Part shown: positions 1 to 5,183 of the stretch, piece by piece
How the letters are laid out: each line of letters begins with the position of its first letter
Numbering within the stretch: position 1 is the first letter of the stretch
The notes under the pieces: generated by a model
What the model saw: the letters and a program-made list of their open reading frames with translations, nothing else
What the model was told of the DNA's origin: nothing
Database searches by the model: none
Made by a program: the position numbers and the translations under genes
From: Firm-08 sp045546995
Lineage (GTDB): Bacteria; Bacillota; Clostridia; Oscillospirales; QAKW01
NCBI GenBank assembly: GCA_045546995.1
Contig: JAZQDW010000042.1
Coordinates: forward strand, 1-5,314
DNA: 5,314 nt
Reading direction: 5' to 3'

Positions 1-86
1 CCCCTACCGCACCCTGCTCCCCCAAAAGGCGGACAATCTGCTGGTGGCGGGCCGCACCATTTCCTCCACCCACGAGGCACAATCCG
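1..86. repeat. Terminal direct repeat, left copy (identical to 5229-5314)
   Basis: The first 86 bases match the last 86 bases with no difference, ending at the same base where the window stops. This is the signature of a de Bruijn contig that closes on itself, giving a 5228-bp circle. It is not a biological terminal repeat, because it lies inside an oxidoreductase coding sequence and has no boundary structure. Confidence 0.9.
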
Positions 87-232
87 CCTACCGCGTACTC
101 CCAATCGTTGCCAACATCGGTGAGGCTGCCGGCCTTGCCGCCTATCTTGCCAAAGCAGAGAGCGCTTCTTTGGCGAAGGTTCCCATGAAAAAACTCCATG
201 CCCTGCTGGAGAAAAGCAATTTGATGTACTAA
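1..232 (+). CDS. FAD-dependent oxidoreductase, C-terminal fragment (5' end outside window)
   Basis: This is the last 76 codons of a gene read in the frame starting at base 2, ending at TAA 230-232. It resembles the C-terminal part of the FAD-dependent oxidoreductase family with a Rossmann-type flavin domain (FAD_oxidored type). The residues IPYRTLLP (the I is seen only at the right-hand copy), NLLVAGRTISSTHEAQSAYR and the following IGEAAGLAAYLA are the family's conserved C-terminal FAD-contacting segment. Such enzymes are cytoplasmic flavoproteins, often found in clostridial carbohydrate loci beside AraC regulators; the substrate cannot be told here. The N-terminal FAD-binding GxGxxG region is absent. 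Bases 1-86 recur at 5229-5314, where the reading continues upstream by roughly 20 more recognisable residues, so this piece and the right-edge piece are the same gene if the sequence is circular. A GTG at 44 is internal and not a true start. The gene ends 10 nt before terminator 243-273. Confidence 0.82.
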   Translation, partial: PYRTLLPQKADNLLVAGRTISSTHEAQSAYRVLPIVANIGEAAGLAAYLAKAESASLAKVPMKKLHALLEKSNLMY

Positions 233-242
233 ACCAAAAATC

Positions 243-273
243 AAAAAGATGCACGAGATTCGTGCATCTTTTT
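243..273. terminator. Bidirectional intrinsic terminator, copy A
   Basis: A perfect 14-bp inverted repeat, AAAAAGATGCACGA at 243-256 and its complement at 260-273, surrounds a 3-nt loop. The stem carries A-runs on the left and T-runs on the right, so the U-tract forms in both directions. It lies between two converging genes: the oxidoreductase ending at 232 (+) and the small peptide gene ending at 278 (-), and would stop both. Confidence 0.9.
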
Positions 274-277
274 AATT

Positions 278-400
278 TTACCAATCCTCTTCAACCTCCG
301 GCAGATCGCCGGAGCCAACGCCGATCTCCGTATTTTGATCGGCGGGCAAACGGACGATTTCCAAAGCGTTAATGTCGGGCTTTAAATATTCTTTGCTCAT
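278..400 (-). CDS. Small acidic 40-residue peptide of unknown function, copy A
   Basis: A 41-codon frame starts at ATG 398-400 and ends at TAA 278-280. It is preceded by AAGGAG (408-413) with a 7-nt spacer; this ribosome binding site overlaps the TAA stop (412-414) of the upstream beta-helix protein gene, so the two are very likely co-transcribed and perhaps translationally coupled. The peptide begins MSKEYLKPDINALEIV and ends GSGDLPEVEEDW: a basic, Lys-containing start with a KPxI pattern, an IVRLPADQ core and an acidic, Gly-containing tail ending in Trp. There is no signal peptide, membrane segment or cysteine. Short peptides with a K-P-x-x near the N-terminus and an acidic tail are familiar as unannotated small ORFs in gut Firmicutes, but I know no established function. 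A second copy (4994-5116) keeps frame, length and Shine-Dalgarno site with a single residue change, which argues it is a real gene. A RiPP-precursor-like or partner-peptide role is only speculation. Confidence 0.75.
   Translation of the reverse strand: MSKEYLKPDINALEIVRLPADQNTEIGVGSGDLPEVEEDW
296..344. other. Two tandem perfect inverted repeats inside the small peptide gene
   Basis: CTCCGGC (296-302) pairs with GCCGGAG (308-314) across 5 nt, and CGCCGATC (319-326) pairs with GATCGGCG (337-344) across 10 nt. Both are unchanged in copy B (5012-5030 and 5035-5060). Together they cover over a third of the 123-bp gene. They could be RNA structure in the operon's 3' end or a chance result of the codons used for GSGDLPE and neighbours. 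Confidence 0.5.
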
Positions 401-411
401 CGTCTCACTCC

Positions 412-2631
412 TTAAATTGCGGCAAAGATCAGGGTGCGCTGGCTTTCCGATTCAACACCGGCGGCAGAGCGTACCACGGTAGAAACGTAAATGTTGGTGC
501 CGGACGTGATCTCGTAGCCTGTGAAGATACCGTAAAACTTGGTTTTGTAATCCACCGTGCCGTCCTCGTTTACGTAGGAGCCGATGACCGAGGCGATCTG
601 GGGAGCACGGTAGATGAAGTCCTGCATGCCGTCGTATTGCTCTTCGGCGTCCGTCCAGCGCAGACGGATCAGGATCTCCACGCCGCTGGCGGCAATTTTG
701 CTCTCACTGTCCAGCAAAGGATGCACGTAATCCTTGAACAAGGGTGCCGTGATATATTTGGGCAAGGTGCCCACGGCGCCCGTTTCCAAAGCGTTATGCT
801 CGTTTTGAACTCTGGTCAACAGATAACAGCCCTTTTCATCGTCGTAGACCGGAAGATAGGAATTGTTTTTGGCCAAGGCCACGCTATCCTTGGCCACGAT
901 CAGCTTGCCGCTCTCATTATCGGCGCTGTTGATGAGAGCGGAGCCGTTGTAACCCACCACGTATTGGGCAGTAATGGCAAAGCCCGCCAGATCCAGCGTG
1001 ATGCCGGTGGGAATGATTAAGGTATCCATAGCGGTGTCAGCCCGCAAAGTGATGGTATCACCATTCTCTGCTTTTGCCAAAGTCTCGGAATAACTACCGT
1101 AGGTTTTACCATCCAAAAGGAAAGCGCCGGTGGCGGGCAACACAATGTCCGTCGTAACCGTTTTGCCGCAGAAGGCACATTCGGTGTGGGCCAAACCGGT
1201 TTCACCGGCCGTAGGGGCCAGATCGGTAACCTGTTCCATCTCCCCTACGTGGGCAGATTCCAGCGTAACGTTTAATTCTTTATATAAAACGTCGCTGGCG
1301 GAAACCGTAACGTTTTGGCTGTATTGGTTGCAGGTAATATCCACCACCATATTGGGATAATTGCTCAGATTTGTAAGGGTTGTAGCGGTACAGTTAAACC
1401 CTTTGCCGGCGGTCTGCCCCAGATCAATCTTGTTGCCGGTGATTTTAATATTGCCGGCGGTATATGCGGCCAGATCTGCCTGAATGGCGCTGTCCGGCGA
1501 GCTGCAATAAAGCTCGGTGAAGATAACGTCTTCCACATTGTTTTGATTGAGCAGGGTGTTGCCGACAATCTTGATGTCAGCGGTGTCAATATTGGAAGTA
1601 TATTTATAGTTGGTGCCATTGTATTTGCTCTGGTTGGAGGCCAAGATATAAATCTGGCGACCGGTGGCCACGGGAATAATGGTATTGTTGAGAATATGCA
1701 CCTTATAATCCTCATACCAACGGGGCTCGATACGGTACACCGTGCCCTCCACATAGTTATTTTGAACGCTCACGTCCATACTGCCGGAATAGGAATAACT
1801 GTCCAGCGTTTCACCCTGAAACCAGAACACGTTGGGGGTAGCGGTGGTGGCACCGATCACCTTGGAATCCTTGGCGCTGAAATAGTTATGCTCCACCACA
1901 CCGGTCCAGTTACGGATGACCAGCATCGCCGTAACACTTTTTTCGTTGGAATAATCGATACCCGCAAACCGGTTATAGCGCAAATTCACCGTCTTTTTCT
2001 CAGCGGTGGCACAATGAACGAAGGCCGTAACGGGGCCCTCTTCGGTATAGGCATCCGTCGCCGTGGAGGTGCGACAGTTGATCACGTCCATATAACGTTT
2101 ATAGGTGTTGGCGGTGGAGCCGGTATAATCGCCCACCTGAATTTTTGCGCTGTTTTTAAAAGTAAAGCCGTCCAAAATCACCTTACCGCTGGTGTTGACG
2201 TGGAAGTTGCCGGAGGAAATTACCGTTTCCCCCTCATCAGAGGAACGGGCGGCACCGGGCTTGGTAATATCATCGGGGTCGTTGGGATTGATGCCCGCTT
2301 TGGCACCGTAAAAAACGTATTTGGTACCGTGGTTGGTGCCATAATCAATGGCCGCATATTCCTTGGCCAGAAAATATACCTGTACCACACCGTCCACCGT
2401 TTTAAAGGCGTCGTTGGGGAAGGAGGCCACCACGTTGGTCCCCACCGTCAGCGTAACCTCCATCCCGTCTACGGTACGGGTGACGGTATCGCCCTCGGAA
2501 AGGGTGGCCACGTCGGGATCGTAAAAGACCTTGTCCCCCGTATAGGCTTCCGCACCGGCAGGCAGGGCGACGGTCCCCAGCATAGCGAGACACAGTATGA
2601 GTGTACAGAATAAACTGATTGTCCGTTTCAT
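412..2631 (-). CDS. Large secreted right-handed beta-helix protein
   Basis: A 739-residue exported protein. Residues 1-29 form a classical signal peptide: basic MKR, a hydrophobic core to about 23, and cleavage after AGA-EA. Residues about 141-445 carry short beta-helix rungs ending in Asn, seen as VILDGFTFKN (151), VNLRYNRF (215), VVEHNYF (245), VSVQNNYV (287), VHILNNTI (311), IKIVGNTL (353), IKITGNKI (395) and VDITCNQY (430). This is the polysaccharide-lyase-like parallel beta-helix pattern, but I see no catalytic signature that assigns an activity. Residues 481-497 hold a small Cys segment, HTECAFCGKTV. Residues 504-605 are a second solenoid-like part (GDTITLRADTAMDTLIIPTG, ITLDLAGF). Residues about 620-739 form a C-terminal domain whose last residues (GVESESQRTLIFAAI) recur in a paralogue at 5128-5183. 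There is no sortase or dockerin anchor. The start is ATG 2629-2631 with GAGAGGTG at 2643-2650. It heads an operon with the 40-residue peptide gene. A polysaccharide-binding or -degrading surface role is inferred. Confidence 0.88.
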   Translation of the reverse strand: MKRTISLFCTLILCLAMLGTVALPAGAEAYTGDKVFYDPDVATLSEGDTVTRTVDGMEVTLTVGTNVVASFPNDAFKTVDGVVQVYFLAKEYAAIDYGTNHGTKYVFYGAKAGINPNDPDDITKPGAARSSDEGETVISSGNFHVNTSGKVILDGFTFKNSAKIQVGDYTGSTANTYKRYMDVINCRTSTATDAYTEEGPVTAFVHCATAEKKTVNLRYNRFAGIDYSNEKSVTAMLVIRNWTGVVEHNYFSAKDSKVIGATTATPNVFWFQGETLDSYSYSGSMDVSVQNNYVEGTVYRIEPRWYEDYKVHILNNTIIPVATGRQIYILASNQSKYNGTNYKYTSNIDTADIKIVGNTLLNQNNVEDVIFTELYCSSPDSAIQADLAAYTAGNIKITGNKIDLGQTAGKGFNCTATTLTNLSNYPNMVVDITCNQYSQNVTVSASDVLYKELNVTLESAHVGEMEQVTDLAPTAGETGLAHTECAFCGKTVTTDIVLPATGAFLLDGKTYGSYSETLAKAENGDTITLRADTAMDTLIIPTGITLDLAGFAITAQYVVGYNGSALINSADNESGKLIVAKDSVALAKNNSYLPVYDDEKGCYLLTRVQNEHNALETGAVGTLPKYITAPLFKDYVHPLLDSESKIAASGVEILIRLRWTDAEEQYDGMQDFIYRAPQIASVIGSYVNEDGTVDYKTKFYGIFTGYEITSGTNIYVSTVVRSAAGVESESQRTLIFAAI

Positions 2632-2642
2632 TTTTTAAAATG

Positions 2643-2650
2643 CACCTCTC
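2643..2650 (-). promoter_or_regulatory. Ribosome binding site of the beta-helix protein gene
   Basis: Read on the minus strand this is GAGAGGTG, 11 nt before ATG 2629-2631. The same AGAGGTG core stands before both AraC genes (2743-2749 and 4102-4108), which supports all three starts. Confidence 0.7.
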
Positions 2651-2676
2651 TTGACAATTCCAAAATTTATGCTACC

Positions 2677-2705
2677 ATTATAGTGTAAAATGGTATAATT
2701 TTCTA
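2677..2705 (-). promoter_or_regulatory. Promoter of the beta-helix protein/peptide operon
   Basis: On the minus strand a perfect TATAAT -10 (2682 to 2677) follows a TAGAAA -35 (2705 to 2700, four of six consensus bases) with a 17-nt spacer. Transcription would begin near 2670, giving a leader of about 39 nt with the ribosome binding site in it. The weak -35 suits an activator-dependent promoter, and AraC-type repeats lie directly upstream at 2709-2741. Confidence 0.6.
2691..2699 (+). promoter_or_regulatory. Extended -10 promoter of AraC regulator 1
   Basis: TGG-TATAAT is an extended -10 element with a consensus hexamer at 2694-2699; no good -35 is seen at the usual distance. Transcription would start near 2706. 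It sits within the spacer of the opposing operon promoter, so the two polymerase sites overlap and should exclude each other. Confidence 0.55.
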
Positions 2706-2708
2706 TGG

Positions 2709-2741
2709 TGGACAGTCTAAATATATGGACTAAAGTCTAAA
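2709..2741. promoter_or_regulatory. Candidate AraC-family operator: direct repeats with 20-bp period
   Basis: AGTCTAAA occurs at 2714-2721 and again at 2734-2741, exactly 20 bp apart, about two helical turns, as expected for paired AraC-type half sites. Each is preceded by TGGAC (2709-2713 and 2726-2730), and a third related GACTAAA lies at 2728-2734, where GACT-AA-AGTC (2728-2737) is also a small palindrome. The repeats lie immediately upstream of the operon's -35 (activator position) and over the first transcribed bases of the regulator gene (autorepression position). The binding protein is inferred to be the adjacent regulator. Confidence 0.55.
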
Positions 2742-2742
2742 A

Positions 2743-2749
2743 AGAGGTG
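2743..2749 (+). promoter_or_regulatory. Ribosome binding site that decides the start of AraC regulator 1
   Basis: AGAGGTG is followed by a 6-nt spacer and GTG 2756. The upstream in-frame GTG at 2747 is part of this Shine-Dalgarno sequence and has no ribosome binding site of its own, so 2756 is the better start. Confidence 0.7.
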
Positions 2750-2755
2750 TTTTGG

Positions 2756-3553
2756 GTGGAAGAAGTCGCTTCCTTTTTACAATATATCAATTATGACATT
2801 TGCTCCGACGAGCATCCCGAGCCCCGCAGTTTTTCCTATCACGGTATCCGCTGTGTACTGGAAGGCTATGGCATCTTGAAAATCAAAGACCGTACCTTTC
2901 CCATCACGGCGGGGCAAAGCTTTTATATTCCCCGCGGTATCAGCGCCGCCTATTGGTCCCGATCCCCCGGAGGAATGAAATACGTATGGCTGAACTTTGA
3001 CGAGTGGGCGCTGTTCAGTGAAATTATGGCAAAAACAGCATTCACCCCTGAAACCCCCGTTTGCCAAACCACCAAGAAACAGGAAAAACTATTTAAAAAC
3101 CTGCTGTCCCAAAAGCAAAAATTGCTCCACGGCAACCATTATCAAATTATGGCACTGATTTTGTGGATCTTGAGCTCCTATATTGATTCCTTCCCTGCCG
3201 TTACCCGCTCCCAGGACGAAACCTCCTTTCAAAACCTGCTCACCTTTATCAACAACAATTTGTTGCGTAAAGATCTGAACACCGAAATGCTTATACGGGT
3301 CTCCGGCCAGAGCAGAGCTTCCCTGTTCGGTCATTTTAAAAAAGAAGTCAACTGCTCTCCCGGTGAATACATCCGTCGCAAACGAATGGTAAAGGCCCGT
3401 AATATGCTCTACACCACCAACTTTTCCATTCAGCAGATCGCCGATCTGCTGGGTTATAACGATCCCTTGTATTTCTCCCGCCTTTTCCGTGCCGAAACCG
3501 GCGTATCCCCCACCCGATACCGCAAAGAAATGGCAAAATCCACTCCTAACTAA
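2756..3553 (+). CDS. AraC-family transcriptional regulator 1
   Basis: A cytoplasmic DNA-binding regulator of 265 residues starting at GTG 2756 (an alternative GTG at 2747 would add three residues but lies inside the ribosome binding site). The N-terminal half is an AraC-type cupin sensor domain: RCVLEGYGILKI, then a TFPITAGQSFYIPRG strand pair, with YVWLNF near residue 80, the typical ligand-binding beta barrel. A helical linker spans about 105-150. The C-terminal 100 residues hold the two helix-turn-helix motifs: LNTEMLIRVSGQSRASLFGHFK, cited here as its first part LNTEMLIRVSGQ, and FSIQQIADLLGYND with YFSRLFRAETGVSPTRYRK, the classic family signature. The length is standard for the family. 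It is transcribed divergently from the beta-helix operon, with repeats of AraC spacing between them, so it most likely controls that operon in response to a sugar-like ligand. It ends 4 nt before a strong terminator. Confidence 0.92.
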   Translation: MEEVASFLQYINYDICSDEHPEPRSFSYHGIRCVLEGYGILKIKDRTFPITAGQSFYIPRGISAAYWSRSPGGMKYVWLNFDEWALFSEIMAKTAFTPETPVCQTTKKQEKLFKNLLSQKQKLLHGNHYQIMALILWILSSYIDSFPAVTRSQDETSFQNLLTFINNNLLRKDLNTEMLIRVSGQSRASLFGHFKKEVNCSPGEYIRRKRMVKARNMLYTTNFSIQQIADLLGYNDPLYFSRLFRAETGVSPTRYRKEMAKSTPN

Positions 3554-3557
3554 AACA

Positions 3558-3591
3558 ACCACCCGCAGAAATTCTGCGGGTGGTATTTTTT
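3558..3591 (+). terminator. Intrinsic terminator of AraC regulator 1
   Basis: A perfect 13-bp inverted repeat, ACCACCCGCAGAA at 3558-3570 and its complement at 3572-3584, is followed by ATTTTTT. On the minus strand it is followed by TGTTTTAG, a weaker U-tract, so it may also stop the membrane-protein transcript that ends at 3612. Confidence 0.92.
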
Positions 3592-3611
3592 AGGTATTGT
3601 TTATATATGCT

Positions 3612-4016
3612 TTATCTTCTTCGTCTGCCGCGGCGGGGCAAAGGAGCGGCGGCGGAGCCGGAGCTGTCGTCGGGGGCCTCCAACAGCACGCCGTAAAAAT
3701 AGGGCATCAGCATACCGCCGCTCATAAGAAATATAGAATAAACCGCCATACCCGAGGCCTTAAGGATCTTAAAGCTTAAAATGCTGTACAGCATCCCGAA
3801 CAGCGCCATTCCAAAGGCCAGTGCCACGGAAAACAGAGAGAATTCCACCCTGCAGCCGGAAAGCAGAAAAAATATAACTGCCGTCAACAGACCGCTTGCT
3901 CCATTAAATTTCAGTCCTGCAGCCAGATCCGACCCTTCCAGGGTCTGATATTTTTTCTGTAGCGCAAAATCAAGGGCCAACAGTACCGTTGCGATCATTA
4001 CCAATCCATAATTCAT
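3612..4016 (-). pseudogene. Truncated EamA/DMT-like membrane protein
   Basis: A 134-residue frame with four clear membrane helices (about residues 3-20, 34-53, 60-82 and 88-112), starting at ATG 4014-4016 behind GGGTGAT (4022-4028). The pattern LALDFALQKKYQ, LKFNGASGLLTAVIFFLLSG and YSIFLMSGGMLMPYFYGVLL is what the N-terminal half of drug/metabolite-transporter (EamA-type) proteins looks like. Full members have about 280-300 residues and ten helices; this one stops after the fourth. The usual G-E-P-type continuation is replaced by EAPDDSSGSAAAPLPRRGRR, a low-complexity tail encoded by GC-rich DNA (3615-3680) unlike the gene before it. The rest of the transporter is not found in the other frames before the terminator at 3558-3584. 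It is best read as a 3'-truncated gene; a short four-helix transporter of small-multidrug-resistance size is the alternative. No substrate can be inferred. Confidence 0.6.
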
Positions 4017-4063
4017 CTTATATCACCCGAGAATAGAATAGCAAATATGTTTCTATATTTATA

Positions 4064-4093
4064 TTGAATTTTTGCCAAAAAATATGATATAAT
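4064..4093 (+). promoter_or_regulatory. Promoter of AraC regulator 2
   Basis: TTGAAT (4064-4069), an 18-nt spacer and a perfect TATAAT (4088-4093) preceded by TGA, an extended -10. Transcription would begin near 4100, immediately before the ribosome binding site AGAGGTGA (4102-4109), giving a very short leader. The surrounding 4030-4095 region is strongly AT-rich. Confidence 0.65.
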
Positions 4094-4113
4094 CGTCAAA
4101 CAGAGGTGATTTT

Positions 4114-4937
4114 ATGCAACAGACACGGTTTACCCTTCCCCCTATGTCCAAAGTGGATCTTACCGTCAACTACGTGGAATTGGAGGGGCATTCGCCCCTG
4201 AATCAAAACGAACCCCACATACACAAAGCATGTGAGATCTACGTCAATTTAAGCGGTGACGTGTCCTTTGAGGTGGAAAACCGCATCTATCCCATTTCCC
4301 GCGGCAGTGTGATCATCACACGCCCCTACGAATATCACCATTGTATTCAGCACTCGGCAGAATGCCATCGGCATTATTGGATCACCTTTTCCGCCGCAGA
4401 GCAGGACGAATTTTTAAAGCTGTTTTTCAACCGAAAAAAGGGCACGAACAATCTGATTATTTTAAACGAAGAACAACTGGGGGAATGTTGCAGAGTGCTG
4501 AGTGAACTGTTTTCAGTTGAAACGGATACCATTTCCCGCAACATCGGATTTTTACAACTGTTGCGCATTCTTTTAAGCAGTAAGGGCGAAACCGCTTCGG
4601 AAGCCACTGAACACTTTCCCCGGGACGTACTGCAGGCGTTACGATTTATGGACGAGCATCTGACGGAGGATTATGACGCCCAAAGGCTGGCCAATGCGGC
4701 CAACGTCAGCGGAAGCACACTGGACAGACATTTTAAAGAGGTTTTGGGGCTAACTCCCTTTGCAATGCTACGCAAAAAGCGGTTGATCCTTTCCACAGAA
4801 CAGCTGAGAAACGGAAAACCGTCACCGAAGCGGCCCTGCTGAGCGGTTTTGCGGACTATTCCAACTACATTCAACTGTTTCACAAACAATTTGGGCTTAC
4901 CCCTTTACAATACAAAAAGAAGTTTGAAAAGTCATAA
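4114..4937 (+). pseudogene. AraC-family transcriptional regulator 2, interrupted by a frameshift
   Basis: Starts at ATG 4114 with AGAGGTGA 4 nt upstream. The N-terminal cupin is canonical: EPHIHKACEIYVNLSGDVSF at residues 33-52, then RGSVIITRPYEYHHC, with paired His residues. A helical linker follows, then the first helix-turn-helix near residues 187-215 (YDAQRLANAANVSGSTLDRH). After codon 235 the frame runs into a TGA at 4840-4842, ending at 242 residues with a nonsense tail KPSPKRPC. In the frame one base behind, the sequence continues from 4819 as TVTEAALLSGFADYSNYIQL, then FHKQFGLTPLQYKKKF, the expected second helix-turn-helix and family signature, to TAA 4935-4937. One missing A in the run at 4815-4818 explains this; the repaired protein would be 274 residues, a normal length. 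Without repair the protein lacks its second DNA-binding helix pair and should not bind normally. A sequencing or assembly error cannot be excluded. Its target is unknown; the truncated transporter is divergent from it. Confidence 0.88.
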
Positions 4938-4958
4938 TCAACGCCCTTCCTTAAAATC

Positions 4959-4989
4959 AAAAAGATGCACGAGATTCGTGCATCTTTTT
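4959..4989. terminator. Bidirectional intrinsic terminator, copy B
   Basis: Identical in sequence to 243-273: 14-bp perfect stem, 3-nt loop and A/T tracts on both sides. Here it closes the transcript of AraC regulator 2 (stop at 4937) on the plus strand and of the second small peptide gene (stop at 4994) on the minus strand. Confidence 0.9.
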
Positions 4990-4993
4990 AATT

Positions 4994-5116
4994 TTACCAA
5001 TCCTCTTCAACCTCCGGCAGATCGCCGGAGCCAACGCCGATCTCCGTATTTTGATCGGCGGGCAAATAAACGATTTCCAAAGCGTTAATGTCGGGCTTTA
5101 AATATTCTTTGCTCAT
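4994..5116 (-). CDS. Small acidic 40-residue peptide of unknown function, copy B
   Basis: Same 40-residue frame as the gene at 278-400, from ATG 5114-5116 to TAA 4994-4996, with AAGGAG (5124-5129) overlapping the stop codon of the upstream paralogue fragment. Three adjacent base changes (5067-5069) change one residue, Arg17 to Tyr, giving EIVYLPADQ in place of EIVRLPADQ; every other residue is the same. Preservation of the start, Shine-Dalgarno, stop and length in a second locus is the main support that this is an expressed gene. As in copy A it directly follows the end of a beta-helix protein gene. Function unknown. Confidence 0.75.
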   Translation of the reverse strand: MSKEYLKPDINALEIVYLPADQNTEIGVGSGDLPEVEEDW

Positions 5117-5127
5117 CGTCTTACTCC

Positions 5128-5183
5128 TTAAATTGCGGCAAAGATCAGAGTGCGCTGGCTTTCCGATTCAACACCGACGGCAG
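5128..5183 (-). pseudogene. Last codons of a beta-helix protein paralogue (cut at a junction)
   Basis: Reading leftwards, the codons end in GVESESQRTLIFAAI and TAA 5128-5130, the same C-terminus as the 739-residue protein. Base 5149 is a silent difference; base 5177 would change Ala to Val. Upstream of about 5183 the sequence is no longer related and belongs to the oxidoreductase on the other strand. It shows that the genome has a second beta-helix protein gene, of which only this end is present here. Confidence 0.75.

Larger units (their letters stand above)
237..467. repeat. 231-bp dispersed direct repeat, copy A
   Basis: It matches 4953-5183 over 231 bases with six mismatches (about 97% identity) and no gaps. 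Differences are at 351-353 (three adjacent bases), 406, 433 and 461. The repeat contains the terminator, the whole 40-residue peptide gene and the last 18 or so codons of the beta-helix protein gene. The left edge coincides with the terminator; the right edge is where copy B switches into a different gene, so the true homology may extend further. Confidence 0.93.
4953..5183. repeat. 231-bp dispersed direct repeat, copy B
   Basis: The ungapped match to 237-467 with six mismatches. It begins 16 nt after the stop of AraC regulator 2 and ends where the sequence switches into the FAD oxidoreductase gene. Mismatches here are at 5067-5069, 5122, 5149 and 5177. The last may belong to the oxidoreductase side of the join. 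Confidence 0.93.

Noticed and set aside
1124..1138. LPATG at residues 498-502 of the beta-helix protein, resembling a sortase signal
   Set aside because: It is internal, with more than 230 residues after it, and is not followed by a hydrophobic segment and basic tail at the C-terminus, so it is not a cell-wall sorting signal.
1315..2613. A 432-codon open frame on the plus strand opposite the beta-helix protein gene
   Set aside because: It lies wholly antisense to a gene with a signal peptide, ribosome binding site and family pattern. It has no Shine-Dalgarno site, and its Gly/Ile/His-rich translation is typical of a complement-strand shadow.
2651..2656. Perfect TTGACA on the plus strand upstream of AraC regulator 1
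   Set aside because: It is 37 nt from the good TATAAT at 2694, and the hexamer at a workable distance (TACCAT) is poor. The extended -10 explains the start better; the TTGACA also lies in the opposite gene's leader.
2747..2749. GTG 2747 as the start of AraC regulator 1
   Set aside because: It is inside the AGAGGTG ribosome binding site and has none of its own; GTG 2756 has ideal spacing.
4043..4086. AAATATG at 4043-4049 and 4080-4086 as an operator for AraC regulator 2
   Set aside because: The region is AT-rich enough for such 7-mers to recur by chance, and the 37-bp spacing does not match an AraC half-site pair.
4849..5088. Plus-strand 79-codon frame from ATG 4849 across the AraC 2 end and repeat copy B
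   Set aside because: It is out of frame with the regulator remnant, runs through a terminator and antisense to the small peptide gene, and has no ribosome binding site.
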